From NCBI GenBank assembly GCA_025061935.1, contig JANWZY010000066.1, positions 1 to 12,407 of the forward strand: a stretch of DNA of 12,407 nucleotides, in the 5' to 3' direction. A program made the translations under genes and the position numbers. Position 1 is the first letter of the stretch. Each line of letters starts with the position of its first letter. The notes under the pieces were generated by a model. It was not told where the DNA came from, made no database searches, and saw only the letters and a program-made list of their open reading frames with translations. This DNA is from Verrucomicrobiia bacterium (GTDB lineage: Bacteria > Verrucomicrobiota > Verrucomicrobiia > Limisphaerales > DTLC01). Of this stretch, positions 1 to 6,061 are shown piece after piece.

Positions 1-51
1 CCGGCCTAGTCAATCGGAAACCGTCCAGCCCGATCGGGAAACTACCGGACT
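1..51. other. Left edge, no gene
   Basis: This is the short stretch downstream of the thioredoxin-like gene. It contains the 10-base palindrome CCCGATCGGG at about 31-40. There is no loop and no T run, so it is not a convincing terminator. Nothing else is recognisable. Confidence 0.5.
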
Positions 52-567
52 TCAACCCTTGTTCCCTTCTGCAGGTGGTTGTTCGGGTGGAGGTACTACG
101 GGCGCAGCACTCCCGGCTTTGCTCCGGAGCCGTTCCAGCTCGGCAATAACCTTTGCCGGGCCGCCGGGTTTGTACCCAAACGCGCCTAGACGCTTCCCGT
201 CGCTATCCAGCACGACCAATGTTGGCAGGCCTTCAATCCCGTGTTGTTGCGCCAGTGCCTTGTTTGCTTCAGCCTGCTTTTTTTCGAGTTGCTTGCTGCG
301 CGGGAAATCCACCAGCACAAGCACCAGATTCGTCTTTGCGTACGCGGCGAATTCTGGCTTCGAGAACACTTCGCGCTCAAGCCGGATACACCACGGACAC
401 CAGTCGGACCCAGTGAAATTCAGCAGCACGAGTTTTCGCTCGGCCTTGGCCCTGGCCAGCGCCTGCTGCACGTCGGTCAACCATTCGAGTTGCGCGGCCG
501 CGAGCTTCAATTGAGCTGTGCACCAAATGGCCGCGAATAGGATTGCGTACTTGGGAACTGCTTTCAT
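52..567 (-). CDS. Secreted thioredoxin-fold protein (CPWC motif)
   Basis: 171 residues. The first ~25 residues (MKAVPKYAILFAAIWC then a second Ala-rich stretch ending LAAAQ) look like a Sec signal peptide with an AAA-type cleavage site and no lipobox cysteine, so the mature protein is probably periplasmic. The thioredoxin fold follows: redox motif CPWC (Cys57, Cys60) inside GSDWCPWC, and the cis-proline loop GLPT (Pro115). The tail after ~150 is rich in Pro and Gln. This matches the Thioredoxin_7/DUF255-like family common in Planctomycetes and Verrucomicrobiota, which probably acts as a thiol-disulfide reductase or cytochrome-maturation-like protein; the client is unknown. The ATG shares its A with the final base of the dihydroorotase TAA, so translation is probably coupled. 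No Shine-Dalgarno is visible. A functional tie to pyrimidine synthesis is not implied. Confidence 0.85.
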   Translation of the reverse strand: MKAVPKYAILFAAIWCTAQLKLAAAQLEWLTDVQQALARAKAERKLVLLNFTGSDWCPWCIRLEREVFSKPEFAAYAKTNLVLVLVDFPRSKQLEKKQAEANKALAQQHGIEGLPTLVVLDSDGKRLGAFGYKPGGPAKVIAELERLRSKAGSAAPVVPPPEQPPAEGNKG

Positions 568-1979
568 TAACCCAATTTCGCACCACAGGAGGCAGGATGC
601 AAATCCGTGTCACGCCACACGATTCGCCCACCCACAATTGTCAGCACCGCTTTGCCTTTGAGTCGCCACCCGTAAAACGGGCTGTTCCGCGATTTGCTCG
701 CAGTGCGCTCGGGGCTGAACACCCACTCACGGTTCGGGTCTATTACGGTGACGTCTGCGTCGGCGCCGATGGCGAGTGTGCCTTTGCGCAGGTGCAGCAG
801 TTTGGCCGGGTTAGTTGTAAATTTGGCAATCAATTGTGGCAGGTCGAGCCGACCCGTGTGATAAAGCTGCATTAAAGCCAAGGCCAAAGCTGTTTCGAGC
901 CCGGTCATACCAAACGGAGCGATATCGAACTCGACTTCTTTTTCGTAGTCGCAATGCGGTGCGTGGTCACTGGCGATTACGTCTATCGTGCCATCGGCGA
1001 GCCCCTCCAGGATCGCCTCGCGGTCGGCTGCAGATCTGAGCGGTGGGTTAACCTTGAAATTTGTGTCGTAAGATGGCCAGTACGGCGGCCGGTCGCCGTG
1101 CTGCGCCTGCACCAACAACTGCTTCCCGTCTGTGGCCCAGAACTTGTCGCTCCCGGCAATCGCTGCGTCGGTTAGCGTGAAATGGTGGGGGCACGCCTCA
1201 CCTGTGACGGGCAGCCCGGCCTGCTTCGCCCAGCGCAACAGCTCGACGCTGCCAGCCGCACTGATATGCTGACAGTGCACGCGCGCTCCGGTATGACGCG
1301 CTAACAAGAGATCGCGCGCAACCATCACTTCTTCGGCCGCGACCGGACAACCGCGCAGCCCGAGCACGGTGCTCCAGTATCCCTCGTGCATCACCCCGTC
1401 TGCTGCCAGCGCATTGTCTTGGCAATGGTCCAGCACTGGCAGGTCGAACATGCGCGCGTACTCGAGCGCGCGCCGCATCAGCTCGTTGTTCTGCACGCAA
1501 TGCCCGTCGTCACTGATCGCAACGACACCGGCGCGGTGCAGCGAGCCGATGGGCGCAAGTTCTTCACCCGCTATGTTTTTTGTAATTGCGCCGGCCACGA
1601 ACACGTTCACAACCGCATCGCGCAGCGCGCGCTCGTGGATGAGCGCGACTGTGGTCGGATTGTCAATTGCGGGATTGGTGTTTGGCATGCATACCACCGA
1701 TGTGAACCCCCCGCGGGCTGCCGCCGCTGTCCCGGTCGCCATCGTTTCTTTCTGTGTCTGGCCGGGCTCGCGTAAATGCACGTGCATGTCAATTAGCCCG
1801 GGGCACACGACTAAACCGCTCACGTCTATTCGGTCTGCGTCTGGAGGCGCCTTCCGGGACGCGTCCGGGCCGATTGCAGCCACCTTGCCGTCTTGGATCA
1901 ACAGGTCCGCTGCCGCGCCTTGGAGCGCTGGGTTAGCCGGGTCAATTACGCGTCCGCCACTTAGCAGCAGTGCACTCAT
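567..1979 (-). CDS. pyrC: Dihydroorotase (class I type)
   Basis: 470 residues from the chosen ATG. It catalyses reversible cyclisation of carbamoyl-aspartate to dihydroorotate, step 3 of pyrimidine synthesis, in the cytosol. Visible amidohydrolase motifs: metal site HVHLREPG (66-73), MPNTNP (~98), DHCQDN (184-189), HCQHIS (235-240), ACPHHF (262-267), the NPPLR substrate motif (~311-315) and catalytic Asp338 in IASDHAPH. Full conservation argues for an active enzyme rather than the inactive pseudo-DHOase that partners PyrB. It is longer than the usual ~425-430 residues because of an extra segment at about 277-303. The same frame stays open to 2081, but those starts overlap the antisense tRNA-Gly or its promoter, and homology begins at MSALLLSGGRVIDPAN, so 1979 is preferred (2012 is the next choice). 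No pyrB is adjacent. Upstream GAGG lies only 2 bases from the ATG. Confidence 0.95.
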   Translation of the reverse strand: MSALLLSGGRVIDPANPALQGAAADLLIQDGKVAAIGPDASRKAPPDADRIDVSGLVVCPGLIDMHVHLREPGQTQKETMATGTAAAARGGFTSVVCMPNTNPAIDNPTTVALIHERALRDAVVNVFVAGAITKNIAGEELAPIGSLHRAGVVAISDDGHCVQNNELMRRALEYARMFDLPVLDHCQDNALAADGVMHEGYWSTVLGLRGCPVAAEEVMVARDLLLARHTGARVHCQHISAAGSVELLRWAKQAGLPVTGEACPHHFTLTDAAIAGSDKFWATDGKQLLVQAQHGDRPPYWPSYDTNFKVNPPLRSAADREAILEGLADGTIDVIASDHAPHCDYEKEVEFDIAPFGMTGLETALALALMQLYHTGRLDLPQLIAKFTTNPAKLLHLRKGTLAIGADADVTVIDPNREWVFSPERTASKSRNSPFYGWRLKGKAVLTIVGGRIVWRDTDLHPASCGAKLG

Positions 1980-1987
1980 CGCCTCGG

Positions 1988-2017
1988 AGCATACACTTGC
2001 GTCTGTTGACATTGCAA
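1988..2017 (-). promoter_or_regulatory. Candidate sigma70 promoter for dihydroorotase
   Basis: On the minus strand there is TTGCAA (2017-2012) as a -35 box, then 18 bases, then TATGCT (1993-1988) as a -10 box. Each matches consensus at four of six positions. The predicted start would fall within a few bases of the ATG at 1979, giving an almost leaderless mRNA. The boxes are only moderate matches, so this is inferred mainly from position. Confidence 0.35.
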
Positions 2018-2033
2018 GCGCACCGGGTATTAT
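2006..2033 (+). promoter_or_regulatory. sigma70 promoter for tRNA-Gly
   Basis: A perfect -35 box TTGACA (2006-2011), a 16-base spacer and TATTAT (2028-2033, five of six) lie just upstream. The end of the -10 box is 11 bases before the first base of the tRNA, as expected for a stable-RNA promoter. This is the best promoter match in the window. Confidence 0.85.
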
Positions 2034-2044
2034 GCTGGTGGCTT

Positions 2045-2118
2045 GCGGGTGTAGCTCAGTGGTAGAGCTCCAGCCTTCCAAGCTGGCTGCGTGGGTTCGA
2101 TTCCCATCACCCGCTCCA
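2045..2118 (+). tRNA. tRNA-Gly (anticodon UCC)
   Basis: It folds as a complete class I tRNA. The acceptor stem is GCGGGTG/CACCCGC; the D arm is GCTC/GAGC. The anticodon stem CCAGC/GCTGG closes the loop CTTCCAA, giving anticodon TCC. The T arm is GTGGG-TTCGATT-CCCAT. The discriminator is T, followed by an encoded CCA (2116-2118). It decodes GGA/GGG. It has its own strong promoter and is divergent from dihydroorotase. Confidence 0.97.
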
Positions 2119-2256
2119 GCGCTAATTCGGGGGCGCGGATTCGTACGCTAACACCGCTATTGTGCAGCCGGCAATACGGAGACCTGTTACTGCACTAAGC
2201 CTGGTCGTGGCTTGACTTCGCCTCGGCGTATAAGTACTTAATTAGCAGGTTCACGT
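2119..2256. other. Spacer between the two tRNA genes
   Basis: This is 138 bases with no gene. Its downstream end carries the candidate tRNA-Leu promoter described separately. I see no terminator with a T run after tRNA-Gly. The two tRNAs could share a transcript or be expressed independently. Confidence 0.5.
2212..2242 (+). promoter_or_regulatory. Candidate promoter for tRNA-Leu
   Basis: TTGACT (2212-2217, five of six to the -35 consensus) and CTTAAT (2237-2242, four of six to the -10 consensus) are separated by 19 bases. That spacing is longer than ideal. The -10 box ends 14 bases before the tRNA, which suits a tRNA promoter. TATAAG at 2229-2234 is an alternative -10, but it has no good -35 partner at proper distance. 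Confidence 0.4.
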
Positions 2257-2341
2257 GCCCGCGTGGCGGAATTGGCAGACGCGCTAGATTCAGGTTCTAG
2301 TGGGTAACACCGTACAGGTTCGAGTCCTGTCGCGGGCACCA
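2257..2341 (+). tRNA. tRNA-Leu (anticodon CAG)
   Basis: This is a class II tRNA with a long variable arm (about 2301-2313). The acceptor stem is GCCCGCG/CGCGGGC. The anticodon stem CTAGA/TCTAG closes the loop TTCAGGT, giving anticodon CAG (2291-2293). The T arm is ACAGG-TTCGAGT-CCTGT. The discriminator is A, with encoded CCA (2339-2341). It decodes CUG. Confidence 0.97.
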
Positions 2342-2358
2342 TCATTTGCAGGCGAAGG

Positions 2359-2377
2359 TTGCGCGCGGAGCGCGCAA
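2359..2377. terminator. Perfect GC-rich hairpin between tRNA-Leu and exonuclease
   Basis: TTGCGCGC (2359-2366), the loop GGA and GCGCGCAA (2370-2377) form an uninterrupted 8-bp stem. It lies 18 bases past the tRNA-Leu 3' end and 7 bases from the stop-codon end of the convergent exonuclease gene, where a bidirectional transcription end would sit. There is no T run on either strand, so it is not a classic intrinsic terminator. It could instead be a 3'-end processing or stability hairpin. Confidence 0.45.
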
Positions 2378-2383
2378 TGCCAC

Positions 2384-2923
2384 TCAGATCTTCCAGTTGA
2401 CCGGCACGGGAATTTTCCTGCCAAGCTTGTCAGTGTAAAAAATGTGTCCGTAGCGCGCGCCGAACTCGTGCACGAGCCGGGTCAATTTCACGTCGTAGCA
2501 GCAATACTCGGCGATTTCCAGCAGTTTACCTTCCTTGAACCATCGCAGTGCCTGCATGCCGTCGCTCGTTTTTTCCAGGCCGAACGTTGCCTGCGCAATT
2601 GCATCGAGCGAGACGCGGTGCTGTACCTTAGCCTGGAGGTCAACCAGAATGTCTAGCGTCGGCAACTGCCGCAGGTCGAGCGCTGTGTAAGCATGCAACA
2701 CCTCGTAATCGAAACGCAAAATATTGAACCCCACGACCAGGTCCGCACGCTGCAGCTCAGCAAGCAACTCGTGCACGTGCTTTTCCGCGTAAATGCGGTA
2801 CTCGCCGCGCGCTGTGCTGTAGGTCACCCCGACGCTCATCCGCATTCGGTTGATATGCGACCAGCCGCCAGCTTCAGCAGCGGATTTCTGCGTTTCCAAG
2901 TCGAAATAGACAATGTTCTTCAC
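2384..2923 (-). CDS. DEDDy-type 3'-5' exonuclease, RNase H-like fold
   Basis: 179 residues, a single small nuclease domain. Exo I is YFDLET (Asp8, Glu10). Exo II is GFNILRFDYEVL (Asp72). Exo III is YCCYD (Tyr140, Asp144), the Tyr-x3-Asp spacing of the DEDDy class. The protein most resembles the RNase_H_2/YprB-like group of stand-alone exonucleases, so it is predicted to degrade DNA or RNA from the 3' end with two metal ions. In many bacteria such domains partner a DEAD/DEAH helicase, but none is adjacent here. The start is GTG, with AAGG only one base upstream; homology begins at KNIVYFDLE, so this start is reasonable. It converges on tRNA-Leu and diverges from gmhA. Substrate and process cannot be told from sequence. 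Confidence 0.85.
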   Translation of the reverse strand: MKNIVYFDLETQKSAAEAGGWSHINRMRMSVGVTYSTARGEYRIYAEKHVHELLAELQRADLVVGFNILRFDYEVLHAYTALDLRQLPTLDILVDLQAKVQHRVSLDAIAQATFGLEKTSDGMQALRWFKEGKLLEIAEYCCYDVKLTRLVHEFGARYGHIFYTDKLGRKIPVPVNWKI

Positions 2924-3232
2924 GCCTTGCGGCAGAAATCAAAACCGGTTTGACCCGCTTAGACAAACTCATTATTCGGCATGCCTGCGAGTAGTGCCTG
3001 CCGAGTCGGGCAACACTATTCGTGTGCCCGGTGGCTTTAGAAACTTACATGTCGCACCGCCCCGGCAGGTTGCGCCGTTTGGATGTCGCAGGTGCCGTAT
3101 AGCGAACTAGCGAACCCCGTTAACGTGTCCGTTCCCAGGCGTGCGGGCGTAGCAAACGCGATCCTGGTACGGCCGGCACCGGCACGTTAATTCGGCTTTA
3201 GCTTTTGCGCATCACTTCTTAGAGTGTTGGGC
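2924..3232. other. Divergent intergenic region upstream of gmhA
   Basis: About 309 bases with no credible gene, between the exonuclease (minus) and gmhA (plus). Two things stand out. One is the nested inverted repeat at 3119-3191, listed separately. The other is a weak plus-strand promoter candidate, TTGACC (2950-2955), 17 bases, TATTCG (2973-2978). If used, it would give a leader of about 250 bases containing the stem-loop. The -10 match is poor. Confidence 0.4.
3119..3191. repeat. Nested inverted repeat / large stem-loop before gmhA
   Basis: Four paired segments nest in order. TTAACGTG (3120-3127) pairs with CACGTTAA (3183-3190), extended by a G-T pair. CCGT (3129-3132) pairs with ACGG (3169-3172). 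CCAGG (3135-3139) pairs with CCTGG (3163-3167). GCGT (3147-3150) pairs with ACGC (3156-3159) over the loop AGCAA. The 3' side carries a 10-base bulge made of CCGG-A-like sequence (3173-3182). It has no T run. It could be a structured leader, a protein-binding site or a dispersed repeat element. Confidence 0.55.
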
Positions 3233-3799
3233 ATGAGTCCGCTCCAAGCAGCCATAGAGAGCGCAGTAACGACAATTCGCGGGTTGGCCGCCCTGGAAGA
3301 GCCCCTGATGCGCGCAGTTCAAATTGTAGCGCGGTGCCTCGGCTCCGGCCACAAGCTGCTTTTGTGCGGCAACGGCGGCAGCGCAGCGGATGCGCTCCAC
3401 CTTGCTGCAGAATTTTTGTGCCGGTATCGCGACGACCGCAGGCCGTACCCCGCAATCGCGCTGGTATCGAACGGCGCTTTTATGACCGCCGTATGCAACG
3501 ACTACGACGCGGACGAAATGTTCGCGCGTCAAGTATGGGGCCTGGGCGAGCGCGGCGATGTATTGATCGCGTTCACAACCAGTGGCAACTCGCGGAATGT
3601 ACTGCGCGCAATTGAGGAGGCAAACCGCAAGGGGCTTGAGAGCATTTGTTTCCTCGGCCGCGACGGAGGGTTTACCAAAGGCAAGGCCACAGTCGAACTG
3701 CTTGTGTGCGGGGACAACACGGCCCGGATTCAGGAGGCGCACCAAGTGCTCTTCCATGTATTGTGCGAGCTTGTCGAGAAGCAGTTGCCGCGCGAGTAG
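3233..3799 (+). CDS. gmhA: Sedoheptulose-7-phosphate isomerase (phosphoheptose isomerase)
   Basis: 188 residues from ATG 3233. It converts D-sedoheptulose 7-phosphate to D-glycero-D-manno-heptose 7-phosphate, the first committed step of ADP- or GDP-heptose synthesis for LPS core or S-layer/capsule glycans. It is a single SIS domain: CGNGGSAADALHLAAEF (45-61, with catalytic-type Glu60), TTSGNS (116-121) and the C-terminal QEAHQVLFH (167-175, with catalytic-type His170). Retention of this Glu and His separates GmhA from the related DnaA-binding DiaA. A GTG nine bases upstream is a possible alternative start, but ATG 3233 has AGAG (3221-3224) at a suitable distance. No hldE, gmhB or hddA is in the window. 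Promoter not clear; the upstream stem-loop may matter. Confidence 0.92.
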   Translation: MSPLQAAIESAVTTIRGLAALEEPLMRAVQIVARCLGSGHKLLLCGNGGSAADALHLAAEFLCRYRDDRRPYPAIALVSNGAFMTAVCNDYDADEMFARQVWGLGERGDVLIAFTTSGNSRNVLRAIEEANRKGLESICFLGRDGGFTKGKATVELLVCGDNTARIQEAHQVLFHVLCELVEKQLPRE

Positions 3800-3980
3800 T
3801 TTCGGCACGTTACACGTCGCCATATCCTCCTCTGGGCGCGAAACGATACTTTTTGGTTGGCGCAGGCGCGGTTTTTTGCACAATAGCGGCGCAAGGTTTA
3901 TGTTGTGCCGGGTCGCGGGCTCGGGCCTGTGAGCCTGATGCGGCGCCTGAGCGGCTGCACCGCGCCCAGCTTTCGAGTTT
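3800..3980. other. Intergenic region between gmhA and corrinoid-protein gene
   Basis: No gene is seen. A weak promoter candidate is TTGGCG (3857-3862), 16 bases, CACAAT (3879-3884), four of six matches each. This would leave a leader of about 90 bases before the corrinoid-protein gene. A run of six T at 3872-3877 follows only a 3-bp hairpin and is not called a terminator. No cobalamin-riboswitch B12 box was recognised. Confidence 0.3.
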
Positions 3981-4619
3981 ATGGAAGACCTCAAAGCGTT
4001 GTACGATGCAATCGTGGTCGGTGACGCGAAAGCGTCGCGTGCGATAACCGAGCGCGCCATTGCCTCGGGCGTCGCGCCGTTGACACTCGTGAGCGAATAT
4101 ATGATACCTGCGATGAACGAGGTCGGGCGCCGCTTCGAGTGCAACGAGTATTTCGTGCCAGAGTTGCTGCTGGCCGCGCGCGCAATGAAGGCAGCAATGG
4201 AGCCGCTGCGCCCACTGCTTGCAGCCAGCGGCGTGCAACCCTTGGGCCGGGTCGTGATCGGCACGGTCAAAGGCGACCTCCACGACATCGGTAAAAACTT
4301 GGTTGCCTCGATGCTCGAAGGTGGTGGGTTCGAGGTTATTGACCTCGGGGTGAACGTGGCGCCCGAGCAGTTTGTGGCCAAGGTACGCGAGACAAACGCG
4401 CAAATAGTGGCGATGTCCGCGCTCCTTACCACAACCATGCCGGCAATGAAAACCACAATCGAAGCGCTCAAGCAAGCGGGGTTGCGTGAACGCGTGAAGA
4501 TTTTGGTCGGCGGCGCACCAGTAACACAGCGGTATGCGGACGAGATCGGGGCCGACGGCTACAGCGAAACCGCCGCGGGGGCTGTGCCGCTCGCCAAACG
4601 CGTGCTAGCATTGAACTGA
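3981..4619 (+). CDS. Corrinoid (B12-binding) methyltransferase subunit
   Basis: 212 residues. The N-terminal helical cap (B12-binding-2/MetH cap type) spans about 1-85. The Rossmann-like cobalamin-binding domain spans about 88-211. The lower-axial ligand motif is GDLHDIGK (98-105; Asp99, His101, Gly104). SALLTTTM (146-153) and GGAPVT (177-182) are the further conserved cobalamin-loop motifs. This is the length and layout of the MtbC/MtaC/MttC corrinoid proteins and of the MetH cobalamin module. Role: it carries a methyl group on cobalt between a methyl donor's methyltransferase and an acceptor enzyme. The next gene on the same strand is a homocysteine S-methyltransferase, a natural acceptor partner, though 257 bases separate them. 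The donor-side methyltransferase and a reactivation protein are absent from the window, so the donor is unknown. Confidence 0.9.
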   Translation: MEDLKALYDAIVVGDAKASRAITERAIASGVAPLTLVSEYMIPAMNEVGRRFECNEYFVPELLLAARAMKAAMEPLRPLLAASGVQPLGRVVIGTVKGDLHDIGKNLVASMLEGGGFEVIDLGVNVAPEQFVAKVRETNAQIVAMSALLTTTMPAMKTTIEALKQAGLRERVKILVGGAPVTQRYADEIGADGYSETAAGAVPLAKRVLALN

Positions 4620-4876
4620 TTGCTGCCATTTAGGGGCGTTCATTCGCGCGCGCACAGGCGCAGATGGCAGGTAGAAAAACGCTCCAGCGGATGCGTGTGA
4701 TTCAGGGCCGGGATTGATTAAGCAGCGATCAGACTTGCGCACAACTGGCGTGCACGCAGCACGGCGGGGTTAGCCAGGCCCAAAATAACACGCTATTGGC
4801 TCCTAATGCTTGCGCTAACACGAGTGCGGTCAGGGTGAATTTTATGGGGTGTTTGACCCCAGCGGCCTAGCAAGTC
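4620..4876. other. Intergenic region between corrinoid and methyltransferase genes
   Basis: 257 bases with no gene. Four bases past the corrinoid stop there is a 7-bp inverted repeat, CTGCCAT (4623-4629) with ATGGCAG (4664-4670), with a 34-base GC-rich interior and no T run. Just before the next gene is a second hairpin, TGGGGT-GTTTG-ACCCCA (4845-4861). I looked for SAM, SAH and cobalamin riboswitch signatures and recognised none. Confidence 0.4.
4845..4861 (+). promoter_or_regulatory. Hairpin in the leader of the homocysteine methyltransferase gene
   Basis: TGGGGT (4845-4850), loop GTTTG, ACCCCA (4856-4861): a perfect 6-bp stem ending 15 bases before the ATG, next to where a ribosome-binding site would be. 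No Shine-Dalgarno is visible there. It could affect translation or be incidental. Confidence 0.35.
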
Positions 4877-5761
4877 ATGCATCCGTTAATCGAACAACTG
4901 ATCGGGCAGCGCCCGATAATAACTGACGGCGCGTGGGGCACGCAGCTACAGGCACGCGGCCTCGGTATCGGCGAATTGCCAGACGCAATGAATCTTCTGC
5001 GGCCCGACGCCGTGGCCGAGGTCGCTAGGGCTTACGTCGAGGCAGGCAGCCAGATCATCCTCACAAACACATTCGGGTCGAACCGATTGCGCCTGGCCGA
5101 CTATTCGCTCGCCGATAAGGTCGTGGAACTGAACCGGCGCGGCGTCGAAATTTCACGCAACGCTGCAGCGGGCCGCGCATACGTGTTCGCCTCGATCGGG
5201 CCTAGCGGCAAAATGCTCTTCAGCGGCGAGGTGAGCGAGTCAGACCTGCATGAAGCGTTCGAGGAACAAGCTGCTGCAATAGCAGAGGCGAATCCTGACG
5301 GCATCGTGATCGAGTCCATGACGGATTTGCAGGAGGCACTGATCGCTGTGGAAGCAGTCCGCAAGACAGGTCTGCCAGTGGTGGCATGTATGGTTTTCGA
5401 CTCGGGCAAGGACAGGGACAGGACCATGATGGGCGTGACTCCTGAGCAGGCGGCTAGCGCACTCGAAGCCGCAGGCGCGGATGTCATCGGCGCAAACTGC
5501 GGTCGGGGCATTGCAGGCTTTGCACTGATTTGCGCGCGGCTGCGCGCCGGCACGAACAGACCAATCTGGCTCAAGCCGAACGCGGGCCTACCGGAAATCG
5601 TGGACGGCCGGCCGTGCTACCGCACGACCCCCGACGAGTTCGCTCGGGCCGTACCCGAGCTTGTAGATGCAGGCGCAAGTTTCGTCGGCGGCTGTTGCGG
5701 AACCAACCCTGAGTTCATTTCCGCGATCCGCCAAGTGTTGGGCAGGTGCGCGCAGGCGTAA
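4877..5761 (+). CDS. Homocysteine S-methyltransferase family protein
   Basis: 294 residues, one (beta/alpha)8 barrel equal to the N-terminal module of MetH. ITDGAWGTQLQARG (15-28) is the family's opening motif. LTNTFGSNRLRLADY (62-76) is the typical substrate-side strand. The zinc/thiolate ligands are Cys208 (GANCG) and the pair Cys273-Cys274 (GGCCGTNP), so homocysteine activation should be intact. The strand KPNAGLP (233-239) is also typical. Predicted reaction: transfer of a methyl group to homocysteine to give methionine. It lacks the pterin-binding, cobalamin and activation modules of MetH; a corrinoid protein is encoded just upstream. An alternative is a cobalamin-independent enzyme of the BHMT or MmuM type, but the neighbour favours a corrinoid methyl donor. 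Start codon ATG, no clear Shine-Dalgarno. Confidence 0.9.
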   Translation: MHPLIEQLIGQRPIITDGAWGTQLQARGLGIGELPDAMNLLRPDAVAEVARAYVEAGSQIILTNTFGSNRLRLADYSLADKVVELNRRGVEISRNAAAGRAYVFASIGPSGKMLFSGEVSESDLHEAFEEQAAAIAEANPDGIVIESMTDLQEALIAVEAVRKTGLPVVACMVFDSGKDRDRTMMGVTPEQAASALEAAGADVIGANCGRGIAGFALICARLRAGTNRPIWLKPNAGLPEIVDGRPCYRTTPDEFARAVPELVDAGASFVGGCCGTNPEFISAIRQVLGRCAQA

Positions 5762-6061
5762 CAACAAACATCTCGGCACCCGCACAACCTGTGTTGGCGC
5801 CAGATGAGATCGGAACCGCGCCGCATCAAGTGACGGTGATGCCTAAATTATCCACGGCTTCAATTGACATCCGCAGTGGCAGTTGTGACACGCCAGTTTG
5901 CCGCCGCGACACCAACCTGCGCGCTCACCAGCATCACGCACTTCGTGCGCTTTCGCTTTGCGATGCTTGGCAGGTACGGCATCCGTCACGCTTAGGGAAG
6001 AATTCGTGCTCTGGCGCAATCCAGACTTTGCGACCGATACTTCGACGCACCTGACCAAACC
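5762..6061. other. Intergenic region before the kinase-like gene
   Basis: 300 bases with no supported gene. A perfect -35-like TTGACA (5864-5869) has no acceptable -10 box at 15-19 bases. A short hairpin CGCAC-TTC-GTGCG lies at 5937-5949. No terminator with a T run follows the methyltransferase gene. Open frames here overlap each other, lack recognisable domains and look random. Confidence 0.4.

Noticed and set aside
1980..2081. Longer N-terminus for dihydroorotase starting at 2081 or 2012
   Set aside because: It would be translated antisense to the tRNA-Gly gene or across its promoter, and the extra residues do not belong to the family. The homologous start is at 1979.
1369..2151. Open frame of 260 codons on the plus strand
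   Set aside because: It is antisense to dihydroorotase and runs through tRNA-Gly. No domain-like sequence.
3861..3877. Intrinsic terminator ending in six T after gmhA
   Set aside because: The preceding sequence forms only a 3-bp stem (GCG/CGC), too weak.
3212..4471. Open frame of 419 codons on the minus strand
   Set aside because: It runs antisense through gmhA, the gap and the corrinoid gene, both of which have intact family motifs. Its translation has no domain pattern. It is a by-product of GC-biased third positions.
3800..4876. Cobalamin, SAM or SAH riboswitch near the methyl-transfer genes
   Set aside because: Searched by eye because of gene function. No B12 box or recognisable SAM/SAH core was found; only simple hairpins.
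5864..5892. Promoter at the perfect TTGACA 5864-5869
   Set aside because: No -10 hexamer with more than two or three matches at 15-19 bases downstream.
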